A stretch of DNA of 64,000 nt from Serratia entomophila (GCF_021462285.1 NZ_CP082787.1:2604001-2668000), one strand, 5' to 3'. Positions 1 to 11,787 are shown, counted from the stretch's first letter. The notes: generated by a model from the sequence alone, not told the origin. A program made the numbers and translations.

Positions 1-738
1 CCCCAGCATTTCCGCCACGGCGTTGGCAGCCGTGAGCCGCGCCACGTCCGCCAACGAAATGAAACCGTCCTGATGCAGTGGGCACTGTTCACCAATGGTA
101 CCGACGCCGATAAAAGTCACGTCCGCCTGGCTGGCTTTTTCGCTCACCGTGCGGTAAATGCGGTGATTGCACCACAGGGCGCGATCCTGTTCGCTGTCGG
201 CGAACAGCGGCGCCGGCAAAATGAAATAGCGGCCCTGGGTTTTTTCCGCCATCCACAACGGCACATCGTAGCGGGTACAGGAGCCGTCCGCGGCGATAGC
301 GCCAATCAATGACACGCAGCTGTGCTGCGGCCGCTGGATTTCCGCCAGCTCATCAATCGCCGCCTTCAGGCTGCGCCCTGAACCTACGCCAACGATCAAC
401 GGTTCTTCGCTGCGAATAAACTGCGCCATGACTTCGGCGCCGGCCACCGCCACCGCACGGTTGATGCCCTGGGTGTCCATACCCTGGCTGGGCACTACCT
501 GGCACAGTTCCAGCCCATAACGCGCACTGAGCTGGGCGGCAAGTTCCATGCAACGCCCCACCGGATGCGCGATGCTGACGCTAATCAGCCCATTGTCGAT
601 GGCGCAGGCCACCAGCCGCTGCGCCACCTGCCGCGAAACGCCGAGCGCCTCGGCAATCTGGTGCTGGGTTTGCCCTGCCACGTAATACATCCAGGCAGCG
701 CGCGCCGCCTGATCCAATTTCTTGTCGTGTTTGCTCAT
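1..738 (-). CDS. dalR: SorC/DeoR-type sugar-binding transcriptional regulator, probable D-arabinitol operon repressor (3' end outside window)
   Basis: The frame is open from an ATG at 738 to the window edge (246 codons; the family is about 310-320 residues), so the C-terminal quarter is missing. The N-terminus has a helix-turn-helix: residues reading QHQIAEALGVSRQVAQRLV follow a hydrophobic first helix, as in SorC-family regulators. The remainder looks like the SorC sugar-phosphate-binding domain, with a GVGSGRSLKAAIDEL loop typical of the NagB-like fold. It is divergent from the dal genes and shares a 186-base control region with two palindromes. Family and orientation are seen; the inducer (D-arabinitol or a phosphorylated product) and the repressor role are inferred from the Klebsiella dalR-dalDKT arrangement. 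Confidence 0.82.
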   Translation of the reverse strand, partial: MSKHDKKLDQAARAAWMYYVAGQTQHQIAEALGVSRQVAQRLVACAIDNGLISVSIAHPVGRCMELAAQLSARYGLELCQVVPSQGMDTQGINRAVAVAGAEVMAQFIRSEEPLIVGVGSGRSLKAAIDELAEIQRPQHSCVSLIGAIAADGSCTRYDVPLWMAEKTQGRYFILPAPLFADSEQDRALWCNHRIYRTVSEKASQADVTFIGVGTIGEQCPLHQDGFISLADVARLTAANAVAEMLG

Positions 739-828
739 CGGTTTTCCGCCCGCCATGACTCTATATGGCGTCATTTTACCGCTCGCCGCCCACTGCAGGG
801 GCGGCAATTTATGCTTTTGTGAGCTAAA

Positions 829-843
829 GCCCATTTAATGGGC
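829..843. promoter_or_regulatory. Perfect palindrome, candidate DalR operator 1
   Basis: GCCCATTTAATGGGC is a perfect 15-base inverted repeat around position 836, in the region between the divergent regulator and the arabinitol operon. It is flanked by A-tracts. A second, closely related site lies 53 bases away. Operator function is inferred from symmetry and place. Confidence 0.6.
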
Positions 844-882
844 AAAAGTTTGTTTAGGCTGTCCGCATCAAAAGGGCATTTA

Positions 883-895
883 CCCACTTAATGGG
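883..895. promoter_or_regulatory. Imperfect palindrome, candidate DalR operator 2
   Basis: CCCACTTAATGGG repeats the TTAATGGGC half of the first site, with one mismatch in the other arm, centred at 889. The centre-to-centre distance of 53 bases is close to five helical turns, which would put both sites on the same DNA face. It lies 30 bases before the dehydrogenase start codon, so a bound protein would overlap the probable promoter or early transcript. Confidence 0.55.
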
Positions 896-924
896 CTTTT
901 GCTCAAAACACGGAGAGCCTTTCT

Positions 925-2313
925 ATGCCACATGCCACACCCTCTATCGCCCCGTCCGTTTGGCTGCACATCGGCGCGGGTTCATTCCACCGGGCGCACC
1001 AGGCCTGGTACCTGCACCGCCTGATGGCTAGCGGCGATCGTCGTTGGTCTATCGCCCTGGCCAATATTCGCGATGACGCCACCCCGCTGTTGGACGCTCT
1101 GGCGGCGCAACGCGGTGAATATGTGCTGGAAACGGTGACGCCGCAGGGGGAGCGGCGGTATGAAACCATTACCTCCATTCAGAAAATCATCCCCTGGGAT
1201 GCGGAGCTGGCGGCGTTAACCGCCGAAGGCGCGCGGCCGGAAACCCGGGTGATCTCCTTCACCGTCACCGAGGCCGGATATTATCTGGATAATCAGTTCA
1301 ATCTTGATCGGCAGAATGCCGATATCCAGGCCGACCTGCGCGGCGGTTGCCGCACTATTTATGGCGCAGTGGCGCAGATACTGCAGCGCAGAATGCAGCT
1401 TAATGGTGACCCTGTCACTCTACTGAACTGCGATAACCTGCGGCACAATGGCGATCGTTTTCGCCATGGGCTGATGCAATTTCTTCAACTGCGCCATGAG
1501 GATGCGCTGATTGACTGGCTCGAACGCCGTACCCGCTGCCCCAACACCATGGTGGATCGCATCACGCCGCGTCCTTCTCCAGAGGTGGCGATACGCGTCG
1601 CCGAGGCCACCGGCATTGAGGATCGGGCGCCGGTGATGGCCGAGTCCTTCATTCAATGGGTGATCGAGGATGATTTCGCCGCCGGTCGTCCGGCGCTGGA
1701 ACAGGTTGGCGTCGAACTGGTTGCATCGGTGTTGCCCTATGAAGAAGCGAAAATTCGCATCCTCAACGCCAGCCACAGCTGCATCGCCTGGGCCGGCACG
1801 CTGATCGGCCAACGCTTCATTCATGAAAGCACCCTTACCGACGCCATTCGCCAAATGGCCTACGACTACGTCACCCAGGACGTTATCCCCTGTTTGACGC
1901 CCAGCCCGATCGATCTGGCCGATTACCGCGATCGCGTATTGGAACGCTTTGGCAACCCCGATATCCGCGACACCAACCAGCGCGTGGCCGCCGACGGTTT
2001 CTCTAAAATCCCCGGGTTTATCGTTCCTACGCTGCTCGAATGCGCCCAGCGCGGCGAAAGGCCACGGGCCACCCTTATGCTGCCGGCGCTGTTCTTTGTG
2101 TTCCTGCTGCGCTGGCACCAGGGCCGCCTGCCTTATGACTATCAGGACGGCATGCTGGATGCGCCGGCGGCGCACCGGCTGTTCGCAACGGACGATCCGC
2201 TCGCCGCCTATGCCGCCGATGCCACGCTGTTCGGCGCGCTGGGGCACGACGCCGAGTTTGCCCAACTGCTGCGACAGGCCGTCACGCAGGTCAACCGCTG
2301 GCTGGGCGAATAA
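925..2313 (+). CDS. dalD: D-arabinitol 4-dehydrogenase (polyol-specific long-chain dehydrogenase)
   Basis: A 462-residue member of the mannitol dehydrogenase family, which oxidises polyols with NAD; in the dal pathway the reaction is D-arabinitol to D-xylulose. The N-terminus carries the Rossmann start ([16 protein letters not shown]). The catalytic signature is near residue 275: [17 protein letters not shown], containing the Lys, Asn and His of this family. A Shine-Dalgarno GGAGAG lies 8 bases before the ATG. It is first in an operon with xylulokinase (14-base gap) and a polyol transporter. Substrate assignment rests on this context; mannitol or another pentitol cannot be excluded from sequence alone. 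Confidence 0.85.
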   Translation: MPHATPSIAPSVWLHIGAGSFHRAHQAWYLHRLMASGDRRWSIALANIRDDATPLLDALAAQRGEYVLETVTPQGERRYETITSIQKIIPWDAELAALTAEGARPETRVISFTVTEAGYYLDNQFNLDRQNADIQADLRGGCRTIYGAVAQILQRRMQLNGDPVTLLNCDNLRHNGDRFRHGLMQFLQLRHEDALIDWLERRTRCPNTMVDRITPRPSPEVAIRVAEATGIEDRAPVMAESFIQWVIEDDFAAGRPALEQVGVELVASVLPYEEAKIRILNASHSCIAWAGTLIGQRFIHESTLTDAIRQMAYDYVTQDVIPCLTPSPIDLADYRDRVLERFGNPDIRDTNQRVAADGFSKIPGFIVPTLLECAQRGERPRATLMLPALFFVFLLRWHQGRLPYDYQDGMLDAPAAHRLFATDDPLAAYAADATLFGALGHDAEFAQLLRQAVTQVNRWLGE

Positions 2314-2327
2314 CGGAGAGCGCGCAT

Positions 2328-3800
2328 ATGTATCTGGGAATAGATCTGGGCACGTCGGAAATCAAGGCGCTGGTGATGGACGAACGGGGAACGCCGCTGG
2401 CCAGCGCCGGTGAAGCATTGGCCGTGCAGCGCCCGCATCCCCACTGGGCGGAACAGGAGCCCGCCGACTGGTGGCGGGCCACGCAGAGCGCGATCGCTCA
2501 GCTGCGCGCCAAAATCCCGCACTATTGGCCGCAGATCCGCGCCATCGGGCTGTCCGGCCAGATGCACGGCGCGGTGCTGCTGGGCGGCGATAACCGGGTG
2601 CTGCGCCCGGCGATCTTGTGGAACGACGGCCGCAGCGCGGAGCAGTGCCTGCAGCTGACACGCAGCGCCCCCAGCCTGCACGCCGTCGCCGGCAACCTGG
2701 CGATGCCCGGTTTTACCGCCCCCAAACTGCTGTGGGTGGCGCGCCATGAGCCGGAGATTTTCGCTCAAACCGCCTGCGTGCTGCTGCCGAAGGATTACCT
2801 GCGCTGGATGATGAGCGGCGAGAAAATTTCCGATATGTCCGACGCCGCCGGCACCCTGTGGCTGGACGTGGCGCAGCGCGACTGGTCTGACGGCCTGCTG
2901 GCCGCCTGCGGCCTGACGCGCGATCAGATGCCGCGGCTGGAAGAAGGCAGCCGGGTGGCCGGACTATTAAAAGGCGACATCGCCCGCGCCTGGGGGCTGA
3001 GCCGCAACGTGATCATCGCCGCCGGCGGCGGCGACAACGCCGCCAGCGCGGTCGGCATCGGCGCGGTCAATCCCGGCGACGCCTTTATCTCGCTCGGTAC
3101 CTCGGGCGTGCTGTTCGCCGTCAACGATCGCTTCCGGCCCAACCCGCATTCGGCGCTGCATGCGTTCTGCCATACGCTGCCCAACCGTTGGCACCAAATG
3201 AGCGTGATGCTGACCGCCGCCAGCGCGCTGCGTTGGTTCTGCCAACTGGCCGGCTGCAGCGAGATCCAACTGTTGGCGGAGATCGCCCAGCTGAATCAGG
3301 CCGAACAACGCCAGGCGCCGCTGTTTCTGCCCTACCTTTCCGGCGAACGCACGCCGCACAACGATCCGCAGGCCAGCGGCGCGTTTCACTGTCTGAATCA
3401 CGCCCACGGCCGGGCGGCGCTCGGTTATGCCGTGCTGGAGGGCGTGGCGTTCGGCATGGCGGATGGGCTGGCGGTCATGCAACAGGCAGGCACCCGGCTG
3501 GATCAATGTTCGCTGATTGGCGGCGGCGCCCGCAGCGAACGTTGGGCGCAGCTGATGGCGGACGCGCTCAATGTGCCGATCGTGACTCACCCGGGCGGCG
3601 AAGCCGGCGGCGCCCTGGGCGCGGCGCGGCTGGGCCAGCTGGCGGACGGCGGCGCCGAGGCCGAGGTGTGCCGTCGGCCGCCGGTTGAACGGCGTTACCT
3701 GCCGGACGGCGCCGTGCAGCCGATGCTCAATCAACGGTTGGACACCTATCGGCGGCTCTATCAACAGCAGCTCGCGCTGCGCCAGGCGCTGCATCAATAA
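2328..3800 (+). CDS. dalK: Xylulokinase of the D-arabinitol operon
   Basis: A 490-residue FGGY carbohydrate kinase converting D-xylulose to D-xylulose 5-phosphate for the pentose phosphate pathway. Visible signatures: the N-terminal phosphate loop (YLGIDLGTSEIKALV), the sugar-binding SGQMHGAVLL segment near residue 75, the catalytic-base region GGGDNAASAVG near 235 and the ATP-domain LGTSGV segment. Length matches XylB (about 485 residues). It follows dalD by 14 bases with an ACGGAGAG ribosome site and is followed after 42 bases by dalT. DalK and XylB are functionally equivalent; the dal name is given from context. Confidence 0.85.
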   Translation: MYLGIDLGTSEIKALVMDERGTPLASAGEALAVQRPHPHWAEQEPADWWRATQSAIAQLRAKIPHYWPQIRAIGLSGQMHGAVLLGGDNRVLRPAILWNDGRSAEQCLQLTRSAPSLHAVAGNLAMPGFTAPKLLWVARHEPEIFAQTACVLLPKDYLRWMMSGEKISDMSDAAGTLWLDVAQRDWSDGLLAACGLTRDQMPRLEEGSRVAGLLKGDIARAWGLSRNVIIAAGGGDNAASAVGIGAVNPGDAFISLGTSGVLFAVNDRFRPNPHSALHAFCHTLPNRWHQMSVMLTAASALRWFCQLAGCSEIQLLAEIAQLNQAEQRQAPLFLPYLSGERTPHNDPQASGAFHCLNHAHGRAALGYAVLEGVAFGMADGLAVMQQAGTRLDQCSLIGGGARSERWAQLMADALNVPIVTHPGGEAGGALGAARLGQLADGGAEAEVCRRPPVERRYLPDGAVQPMLNQRLDTYRRLYQQQLALRQALHQ

Positions 3801-3842
3801 ACACCCTACACCCGCCGGCCGAGGCCGGCCCAGGAGCTCGCT

Positions 3843-5135
3843 ATGCAACAAACGCACAAGCACTGGTTCGGACTGCCGATGAACCTGCTGTGGGGTTATA
3901 TCGCCATCGCCGTATTTATGAGCGGCGACGGCTTTGAAATGGCCTTTTTGTCCAAGCACATCACCGATATGGGCTTCTCGCCCACGCAGTCGGCGCTGGT
4001 GTTTACCCTTTACGGGCTGGCCGCCGCGCTCGCCGCCTGGAGTTCCGGCGTGGTGGCAGAGATCATTACGCCGCAGAAAGCGATGCGTATCGGCTTTATT
4101 TTGTGGGTGGTGATGCATGCGCTGTTTATGCTGTTCGGGCTCGGCATGAAAAACTATCCGTTGATGCTGCTGTTCTACGGCGTGCGCGGCCTGGCCTACC
4201 CGCTCTTTATCTACTCCTTCGTGATGCTGGTGGTGCAGAACGTGCCGAAACATCAGCTTTCTTCGGCAATGGGCTGGTTCTGGGCGATGTACTCGATCGG
4301 CATCGGCTGCGTCGGCAGCTATCTGCCAAGCTTCACCATTCCGCTGATTGGCGAAACCGGCACGCTGTGGTTCGCCATCGTCTGGGTGCTGACCGGCGGC
4401 CTGATGGCGCTGGCGCTGCTGCGCAACGTCGGCGTCGCCGGCGGCAAAGCCGATCTGACGACCAAAGAGAAGCTGAAGGAGCTGTCGCGCGCGGTCACCA
4501 TTCTGTTCACCAATCGCAATATTTTCCTGTCTTGCCTGATCCGTATCATCAACACGCTGTCGCTGTTCGGATTCGCCGTGATCATGCCGATGCTGTTCGT
4601 CGGCCGCCTCGGGTTCAGCATGTCGGAGTGGCTGCAAATCTGGGCGGTATTTTTCTTCGTCACCATTTTCACCAACGTAATGTGGGGCATTTTGGGCGAA
4701 AAGATAGGCTGGATGCGGCAGGTCCGCTGGTTTGGCTGCATCGGCTGTGCGCTGTCCAGCCTGGCGTTTTACTATCTGCCGCTCTACTTCGGCCATAACT
4801 TCTGGGCGGCATTGATTCCTGCGGTGATGTTGGGCATCACGGTGGCGGCCTTCGTGCCGATGACGGCGGTATTCCCGGTATTGGAGCCCAATCACAAGGG
4901 CGCGGCGGTCTCTATCTATAACCTGTCCGCCGGGTTGAGCAACTTCGTCGCCCCGGCGATCGCTTCGCTGGTGCTGCCATTTTTCGACATCGTCGGCGTG
5001 GTGTGGGTATATACCGCGCTCTATCTGGTGGCGGCGGTGCTGACGCTGCTGGTCAAGGTGGAACAACCGGGGCACGGCCGATTATCTCAGCCGGGCCCGG
5101 CGGCAAACGCGCTGCTCAGGGATGCCGGTCACTGA
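3843..5135 (+). CDS. dalT: MFS polyol (D-arabinitol/ribitol-type) transporter
   Basis: A 430-residue integral membrane protein with about 12 hydrophobic segments, resembling the DalT/RbtT sugar-alcohol:proton symporters of the major facilitator superfamily. The first helix contains the acidic SGDGFEMAF segment typical of this branch; a cytoplasmic loop rich in Lys/Glu (KADLTTKEKLKEL) separates the two six-helix halves. An AGGAG ribosome site precedes the ATG. As the last gene of the operon it would supply the substrate of DalD. Its final codons overlap the 3' end of the convergent lipoprotein gene by 7 bases. Confidence 0.8.
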   Translation: MQQTHKHWFGLPMNLLWGYIAIAVFMSGDGFEMAFLSKHITDMGFSPTQSALVFTLYGLAAALAAWSSGVVAEIITPQKAMRIGFILWVVMHALFMLFGLGMKNYPLMLLFYGVRGLAYPLFIYSFVMLVVQNVPKHQLSSAMGWFWAMYSIGIGCVGSYLPSFTIPLIGETGTLWFAIVWVLTGGLMALALLRNVGVAGGKADLTTKEKLKELSRAVTILFTNRNIFLSCLIRIINTLSLFGFAVIMPMLFVGRLGFSMSEWLQIWAVFFFVTIFTNVMWGILGEKIGWMRQVRWFGCIGCALSSLAFYYLPLYFGHNFWAALIPAVMLGITVAAFVPMTAVFPVLEPNHKGAAVSIYNLSAGLSNFVAPAIASLVLPFFDIVGVVWVYTALYLVAAVLTLLVKVEQPGHGRLSQPGPAANALLRDAGH

Positions 5136-5659
5136 CCGGGGTAATAATCGGGCGGCACGCCGCTGCCTGCCGCCTGCGGGTAATAATCCGGCGGCACCGG
5201 GGAGCCCTGCGGCGCGTCATCGCCGTAGGCCACCGGCACCTTGTTGCCTTTGGCGTACATGCACTGGGTGTAAACCCTGTCGTAGCTGTCCTGCAGGTCC
5301 TCACTGCTGCGCGACGAGGAATTATTGGCCAGCGCGCTGCCCACCAGCAGGCCGCCGCCCGCCCCGACCAGCGCACCCGGCCCGGCATGGCCGGATGCGG
5401 CCCCCATTAACGCCCCGGCGGCCGCGCCCACCAGGGTGCCTGCCGCCGCCGTGCCCGCCGCATTATTGGCGGCGGTTTGGGCGCCGCCGCCGATGCTGCC
5501 TTGCGCATAGCTGCGGCACTGCGCCTCGTCGCGGTTAAATTGTTCGTAACTCTTGCCGGTGCCGGGCAAGGCGGTCACGTCCGGCCCGGAAGGCGGGGAG
5601 ACGCAGCCGGACAACAGCGCTGCCAGCGCCAACGGCGGAAAAGCCAAAAAGGGTTTCAT
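5129..5659 (-). CDS. Small lipoprotein with glycine-zipper segment and YYP repeats
   Basis: Translated from the ATG at 5659 the product is 176 residues: a signal peptide MKPFLAFPPLALAALLSGC with lipobox LSGC (Cys19), then a soluble stretch, a Gly/Ala-rich zipper (GTAAAGTLVGAAAGALMGAASG and on) resembling outer-membrane glycine-zipper lipoproteins, and a C-terminus with two copies of PPDYYP. AAGG lies 10 bases before this ATG. An upstream in-frame ATG at 5677 overlaps the TAA of the preceding gene (TAATG), so coupled initiation there would add six residues. Function unknown; probably an envelope protein co-transcribed with the Tyr-rich gene upstream. Confidence 0.75.
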   Translation of the reverse strand: MKPFLAFPPLALAALLSGCVSPPSGPDVTALPGTGKSYEQFNRDEAQCRSYAQGSIGGGAQTAANNAAGTAAAGTLVGAAAGALMGAASGHAGPGALVGAGGGLLVGSALANNSSSRSSEDLQDSYDRVYTQCMYAKGNKVPVAYGDDAPQGSPVPPDYYPQAAGSGVPPDYYPGQ

Positions 5660-5676
5660 CGCACGCCACCTTGCCA

Positions 5677-6021
5677 TTACCGGGAAACCGGGCTGTCTGG
5701 AACAACTTTCATCCACCCGTCGGGGCAGCGCGCCACCTGCGGGTAATAACCCGCCGGGCGGCGACAGTAATAGGCGTAATTCGGCGCCTTCTCTATATAG
5801 GTTTGCGGAGGTGGCGGCGTGACATAAACCACCGGCGGCGGCGCGTAATAAACCGGCGGCGGCCCCCACGGAATGCCAATCACCACCCGAGGGCCGTAGT
5901 AACCATGCCCATAATAGCCGTGGCCATAATAGCCGTGGCCGTAGTAACCGTGGGCAAAAGACGCCGCGCTGGCCGACATCAGCACCCCTGCCGCCGCCAT
6001 CAACAGTATGAGCTTTTTCAT
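5677..6021 (-). CDS. Secreted small protein rich in Gly-Tyr-Tyr-Gly-His repeats
   Basis: A 114-residue protein beginning MKKLILLMAAAGVLMSASAA, a clear signal peptide, with AGGAG six bases upstream of this ATG (an ATG directly before it is also possible). The mature N-terminus is four tandem HGYYG units, followed by a Pro/Tyr-rich segment and a compact C-terminal part with a Cys pair (YYCRRPAGYYPQVARCPDGW), possibly a disulphide. It would be exported to the periplasm or outer membrane. It is the first gene of a two-gene unit with the glycine-zipper lipoprotein and is divergent from fnr. No function recognised. Confidence 0.75.
   Translation of the reverse strand: MKKLILLMAAAGVLMSASAASFAHGYYGHGYYGHGYYGHGYYGPRVVIGIPWGPPPVYYAPPPVVYVTPPPPQTYIEKAPNYAYYCRRPAGYYPQVARCPDGWMKVVPDSPVSR
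5893..5952 (-). repeat. Tandem 15-base repeats coding for four HGYYG units
   Basis: Four consecutive near-identical 15-base units encode HGYYG x4 directly after the signal peptide (residues 24-43). Such direct repeats can gain or lose copies by slippage, so copy number may differ between strains. Confidence 0.75.
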
Positions 6022-6368
6022 CATCTGCTCCTGAATATGATCCTCTTTGTCATGCAGCATAGCGCCGGCCCCGGGCGACTTTACGGCGGCGATTGGGATG
6101 AATGCGACAAGCTTTCGCCAACAAATGTGTCAAATCTTGATTGATTCATGCGGCTTAAAAATCTCGGGCCGCCATAAGCGCGTACAGGCCGCCGATAATG
6201 CGCGTCAGCCACTTTCGGCGCATTTTAGCGGCCAGCGTAAGTGGCAAATAAATTTAATGACTTCAGTCCCATACAGAACAACACCCGGCTTGTGTGCGCA
6301 AAATTCGCACAGAATATCCCTGATCTTGTTAATGCTACCCTTATCACCTGCGGCAAAAGATGTTAAAA
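6022..6368. other. Intergenic region upstream of fnr
   Basis: About 350 bases with no convincing gene. It must carry the promoters of the leftward Tyr-rich gene and of fnr. No RNA structure was recognised here. Confidence 0.5.
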
Positions 6369-6382
6369 TTGACACATATCAA
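6369..6382. promoter_or_regulatory. FNR box of the fnr promoter (autoregulation)
   Basis: TTGACACATATCAA fits the FNR consensus TTGATNNNNATCAA with one mismatch. It ends 20 bases before the fnr start codon, in a segment (TTAAAATTGACA...TATCAATT) very like the E. coli fnr promoter, where FNR represses itself. Confidence 0.85.
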
Positions 6383-6402
6383 TTATTGAATGAGCGTAAT
6401 CT

Positions 6403-7167
6403 ATGATCCCGGAAAAACGCGTGATTCGTCGTATTCAGTCTGGTGGTTGTGCGATCCATTGTCAGGACTGCAGCATCAGCCAACTGTGCATTCCTTTTAC
6501 CCTTAATGCCCACGAGCTGGACCAGCTCGACAACATTATCGAAAGGAAAAAGCCGATTCAGAAAGGCCAGACCCTGTTCAAGGCCGGCGACGAACTGAAG
6601 TCGCTGTACGCAATCCGCTCCGGGACCATCAAGAGCTATACCATCACCGAACAAGGCGATGAGCAGATCACCGGCTTCCATCTGGCGGGCGACCTGGTGG
6701 GCTTCGACGCCATCGGCGGCCTGAAGCACCCCAGCTTTGCACAGGCGCTGGAGACCGCGATGGTGTGCGAGATCCCGTTCGAAACCCTGGACGATCTGTC
6801 GGGAAAAATGCCTAACCTGCGCCAACAAATCATGCGCCTGATGAGCGGCGAGATTAAGGGCGATCAGGACATGATCTTGCTGCTGTCGAAGAAAAATGCC
6901 GAAGAACGTCTGGCGGCCTTCGTATACAACCTGTCGCGCCGCTTCGCGGAACGCGGATTCTCACCGCGCGAGTTCCGCCTGACCATGACTCGCGGCGATA
7001 TCGGCAACTACCTCGGCCTGACGGTAGAAACCATCAGCCGCCTGCTGGGCCGCTTCCAGAAAAGCGAGATCCTCAGCGTAAAAGGCAAATACATCACCAT
7101 CGAAAACGCCGACGCGCTGTCGGTGCTGGCCGGCACGCCGCGCATCAACGTGACGGTTAACGCCTGA
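6403..7167 (+). CDS. fnr: Fumarate/nitrate reduction regulator FNR
   Basis: A 254-residue Crp/FNR-family global regulator of anaerobic metabolism. The [4Fe-4S] ligands are Cys20, Cys23, Cys29 and Cys122, all present (with the extra non-ligand Cys16 as in E. coli). Domains in order: N-terminal cluster arm, cyclic-nucleotide-like beta roll (about 30-150), dimerisation helix and C-terminal helix-turn-helix with recognition helix [12 protein letters not shown] containing Glu209, Ser212 and Arg213. It is nearly identical to E. coli FNR apart from the last 25 residues, which are longer. Transcribed alone toward uspE; a strong hairpin separates the two. Its target sRNA FnrS is also in this window (38764-38886). 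Confidence 0.98.
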   Translation: MIPEKRVIRRIQSGGCAIHCQDCSISQLCIPFTLNAHELDQLDNIIERKKPIQKGQTLFKAGDELKSLYAIRSGTIKSYTITEQGDEQITGFHLAGDLVGFDAIGGLKHPSFAQALETAMVCEIPFETLDDLSGKMPNLRQQIMRLMSGEIKGDQDMILLLSKKNAEERLAAFVYNLSRRFAERGFSPREFRLTMTRGDIGNYLGLTVETISRLLGRFQKSEILSVKGKYITIENADALSVLAGTPRINVTVNA

Positions 7168-7175
7168 TCCCCCAT

Positions 7176-7207
7176 CGGATCAGCAATTCGCCGAAATTGT
7201 TGATCCG
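7176..7207 (+). terminator. Long hairpin between fnr and uspE
   Basis: A 13-base-pair stem (CGGATCAGCAATT with AATTGTTGATCCG, one G-U pair) and a six-base loop start 9 bases after the fnr stop. There is no T-run directly after it, so it may be a 3'-end stabiliser or a weak terminator rather than a classical intrinsic terminator. Confidence 0.5.
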
Positions 7208-7292
7208 ACACGCTTCTGTTGCTGTTCTGTTTTTCAATGTTGGGTTACTCTGTAAATTGACAGACTGTTGATTTCAGCTGTAAGGAGGCCCT

Positions 7293-8255
7293 ATGGCGAA
7301 GTATCAGAATCTTCTGGTGGCTATTGACCCCAATCAGGACGATCAGCCGGCGCTGCGCCGGGCGGTGTACCTGGTAAAGCGGAACGGCGGGCGCATCAAG
7401 GCCTTCCTTCCTATCTATGACTTCTCTTACGAGATGACGACCCTGCTCTCACCGGACGAACGTACGGCGATGCGGCAAGGCGTGATCAGCCAACGCGCCG
7501 CATGGATCAACGAGCAATGTCGTTTTTATCTCGACGAAGGCGTACCTATTGAAATCAAAGTGGTCTGGCATAACCGCCCCTTCGAGGCCATTATTCAAGA
7601 AGTGCTGAGCAGCCAACACGATCTGCTACTGAAAATGGCGCACCAGCACGACCGGCTGGAATCCGTCATTTTCACCCCCACCGACTGGCATCTGCTGCGC
7701 AAGTGCCCTTGCCCGGTGTGGATGGTCAAGGATCAACCCTGGCCGGAAGGCGGCAAAGCGCTGGTGGCGGTCAACCTGGCCAGCGAAGAGCCTTATCACG
7801 ACCCGCTCAATATCAAACTGGTGCAGGAAACCGTCGAACTGGCGGAAAACGTCAACCAAACCGAAGTGCACCTGGTGGGCGCCTATCCCGTTACCCCAAT
7901 CAATATCGCCATCGAACTGCCCGACTTTGACCCCAGCGTTTATAACGACGCCATTCGCGGCCAGCATCTGATCGCCATGAAGGCGCTCAGGCAAAAATTC
8001 TGCATCAAAGAAGAGTTTACCCACGTCGAAAAAGGCCTGCCCGAAGAGGTGATCCCGGACCTGGCCGAACACCTGCAGGCGGGCGTGGTGGTGTTGGGAA
8101 CGCTCGGCCGCACCGGCATCTCCGCCGCCTTTATCGGCAACACCGCGGAACATGTGATCGACCATCTGAAATGCGACCTGCTGGTGATTAAACCGGAGAA
8201 CTTCAACTGCCCGATCGAGGCGGATGAAGACGACGAACACGACGACGAAGATTAA
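7293..8255 (+). CDS. uspE: Universal stress protein E
   Basis: A 320-residue protein of two tandem USP domains (about 1-150 and 155-305), matching E. coli UspE (316 residues) closely from its first residues ([22 protein letters not shown]). The second domain ends in the loop [21 protein letters not shown]. UspE supports survival under oxidative stress, cell aggregation and motility in E. coli. The C-terminus is extended by an acidic tail ([12 protein letters not shown]). AAGGAGG is positioned 5 bases before the ATG. The fnr-uspE neighbourhood is conserved with E. coli. A bidirectional terminator follows. Confidence 0.95.
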   Translation: MAKYQNLLVAIDPNQDDQPALRRAVYLVKRNGGRIKAFLPIYDFSYEMTTLLSPDERTAMRQGVISQRAAWINEQCRFYLDEGVPIEIKVVWHNRPFEAIIQEVLSSQHDLLLKMAHQHDRLESVIFTPTDWHLLRKCPCPVWMVKDQPWPEGGKALVAVNLASEEPYHDPLNIKLVQETVELAENVNQTEVHLVGAYPVTPINIAIELPDFDPSVYNDAIRGQHLIAMKALRQKFCIKEEFTHVEKGLPEEVIPDLAEHLQAGVVVLGTLGRTGISAAFIGNTAEHVIDHLKCDLLVIKPENFNCPIEADEDDEHDDED

Positions 8256-8269
8256 GCTGCGCGCATAAA

Positions 8270-8297
8270 AAAACACGGGCCAAACGGCCCGTGTTTT
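8270..8297. terminator. Bidirectional intrinsic terminator between uspE and pntB
   Basis: AAAACACGGGCC, loop AAAC, GGCCCGTGTTTT: a perfect 12-base-pair stem with A and T flanks, serving the two convergent genes. Confidence 0.9.
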
Positions 8298-8312
8298 CAT
8301 TTTGCTGCCGCG

Positions 8313-9707
8313 TTACTGTTGCAGCGCGCGCAGGATCGCTTCCACACTCTCTTTGGCATCGCCAAACAGCATCTGGGTGTTCTCTTTAAAGAACAGCGGG
8401 TTCTGCACCCCGGCATAGCCGGTATTCATTGAACGCTTGAAAGCGATCACGTTCTGCGCTTTCCACACTTCCAGCACCGGCATGCCGGCGATCGGGCTGC
8501 GCGGATCTTCCAGCGCAGCCGGGTTCACCGTGTCGTTGGCGCCAATCACCAGCACGGTGTCGGTATCCGCGAAGTCATCGTTGATTTCGTCCATCTCCAG
8601 CACCACGTCATACGGCACTTTGGCCTCCGCCAGCAGCACGTTCATATGGCCCGGCAACCGCCCGGCGACCGGGTGAATGCCGAAACGCACCTTGATGCCG
8701 CGCGCGCGCAGTTTCTCGGTGATCTCCGCCACCGGGTACTGCGCCTGCGCCACCGCCATGCCGTAACCTGGGGTGATGATCACCGAAGTGGAGTTCTTCA
8801 ACTGCTCAGCCACCTCTTCTGCGGTGGTTTCACGGTATTCGCCCATCTCTTCGGCGTTACCGGTGGAAGAACCGTCGGTGCCGAAGCCGCCCGCAATCAC
8901 GCTGATAAACGAACGGTTCATCGCCTTGCACATGATATAGGACAGAATCGCGCCCGAAGAGCCGACCAGCGCACCGGTGACAATCAGCAGATCGTTGCTC
9001 AGCATAAAGCCCGCCGCCGCCGCCGCCCAACCCGAGTAGGAGTTGAGCATCGACACCACTACCGGCATATCGGCGCCGCCGATCGACGCCACCAGGTGCC
9101 AGCCGAACGCCAGCGCAATCGCCGTCATCAGCAGCAGCGCCACCACCTGCCAACCTAGGCTGTCGGCGCGTACGAACGCCACCAACAGCAGGAAGGACAC
9201 CACCAGCGCCGCCAGATTCAGCTTGTGGCGGTTCGGCAGCGTCAGCGGTTTGGACGAAATAATGCCGCGCAGCTTGCCGAAGGCGACGATCGATCCGGTG
9301 AAGGTCACCGCACCGATAAAGATGCCGAGGAATACTTCGGTCAGATGGATATTTTCCATCACCGGCTCCATCGGCGCGCCGTGGTCCAGGTAACTGTTGA
9401 ACCCCACCAGCACCGCAGCCAGGCCCACAAAGCTGTGCAGCACCGCCACCAGCTCCGGCATCTCGGTCATTTCGACCTTTTTGGCCAGATAAACGCCGAT
9501 CGAACCGCCGATGATCATGGCGATAATGATCCAGCCGACGTTGCCGGAATCCGGCCCCAGGATGGTGGCGATCAGCGCGATCGCCATGCCGGCGACGCCG
9601 AACAGGTTGCCCTGCTTTGAGGTCTCGTGGCGCGACAGACCCGCCAGGCTGAAAATAAACAGAATAGCGGCAACAATGTATGCAGCTGTAACTAATCCTC
9701 CAGACAT
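8313..9707 (-). CDS. pntB: NAD(P) transhydrogenase subunit beta
   Basis: A 464-residue subunit (E. coli 462) of the proton-translocating transhydrogenase, which drives NADH + NADP+ to NAD+ + NADPH using the proton gradient in the inner membrane. The N-terminal half is a series of membrane helices ([21 protein letters not shown] onward); the C-terminal domain III binds NADP, visible as [18 protein letters not shown] and the [14 protein letters not shown] segment. It begins 10 bases after the end of pntA and is certainly co-transcribed with it. Confidence 0.97.
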   Translation of the reverse strand: MSGGLVTAAYIVAAILFIFSLAGLSRHETSKQGNLFGVAGMAIALIATILGPDSGNVGWIIIAMIIGGSIGVYLAKKVEMTEMPELVAVLHSFVGLAAVLVGFNSYLDHGAPMEPVMENIHLTEVFLGIFIGAVTFTGSIVAFGKLRGIISSKPLTLPNRHKLNLAALVVSFLLLVAFVRADSLGWQVVALLLMTAIALAFGWHLVASIGGADMPVVVSMLNSYSGWAAAAAGFMLSNDLLIVTGALVGSSGAILSYIMCKAMNRSFISVIAGGFGTDGSSTGNAEEMGEYRETTAEEVAEQLKNSTSVIITPGYGMAVAQAQYPVAEITEKLRARGIKVRFGIHPVAGRLPGHMNVLLAEAKVPYDVVLEMDEINDDFADTDTVLVIGANDTVNPAALEDPRSPIAGMPVLEVWKAQNVIAFKRSMNTGYAGVQNPLFFKENTQMLFGDAKESVEAILRALQQ

Positions 9708-9717
9708 TTGCTACCCC

Positions 9718-11787
<2,070 letters not shown>

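Noticed and set aside
2967..5075. 702-codon minus-strand frame opposite dalK and dalT
   Set aside because: Product is rich in Arg, His and Gln without domains, the usual shadow of GC-rich codon use in real genes on the other strand.
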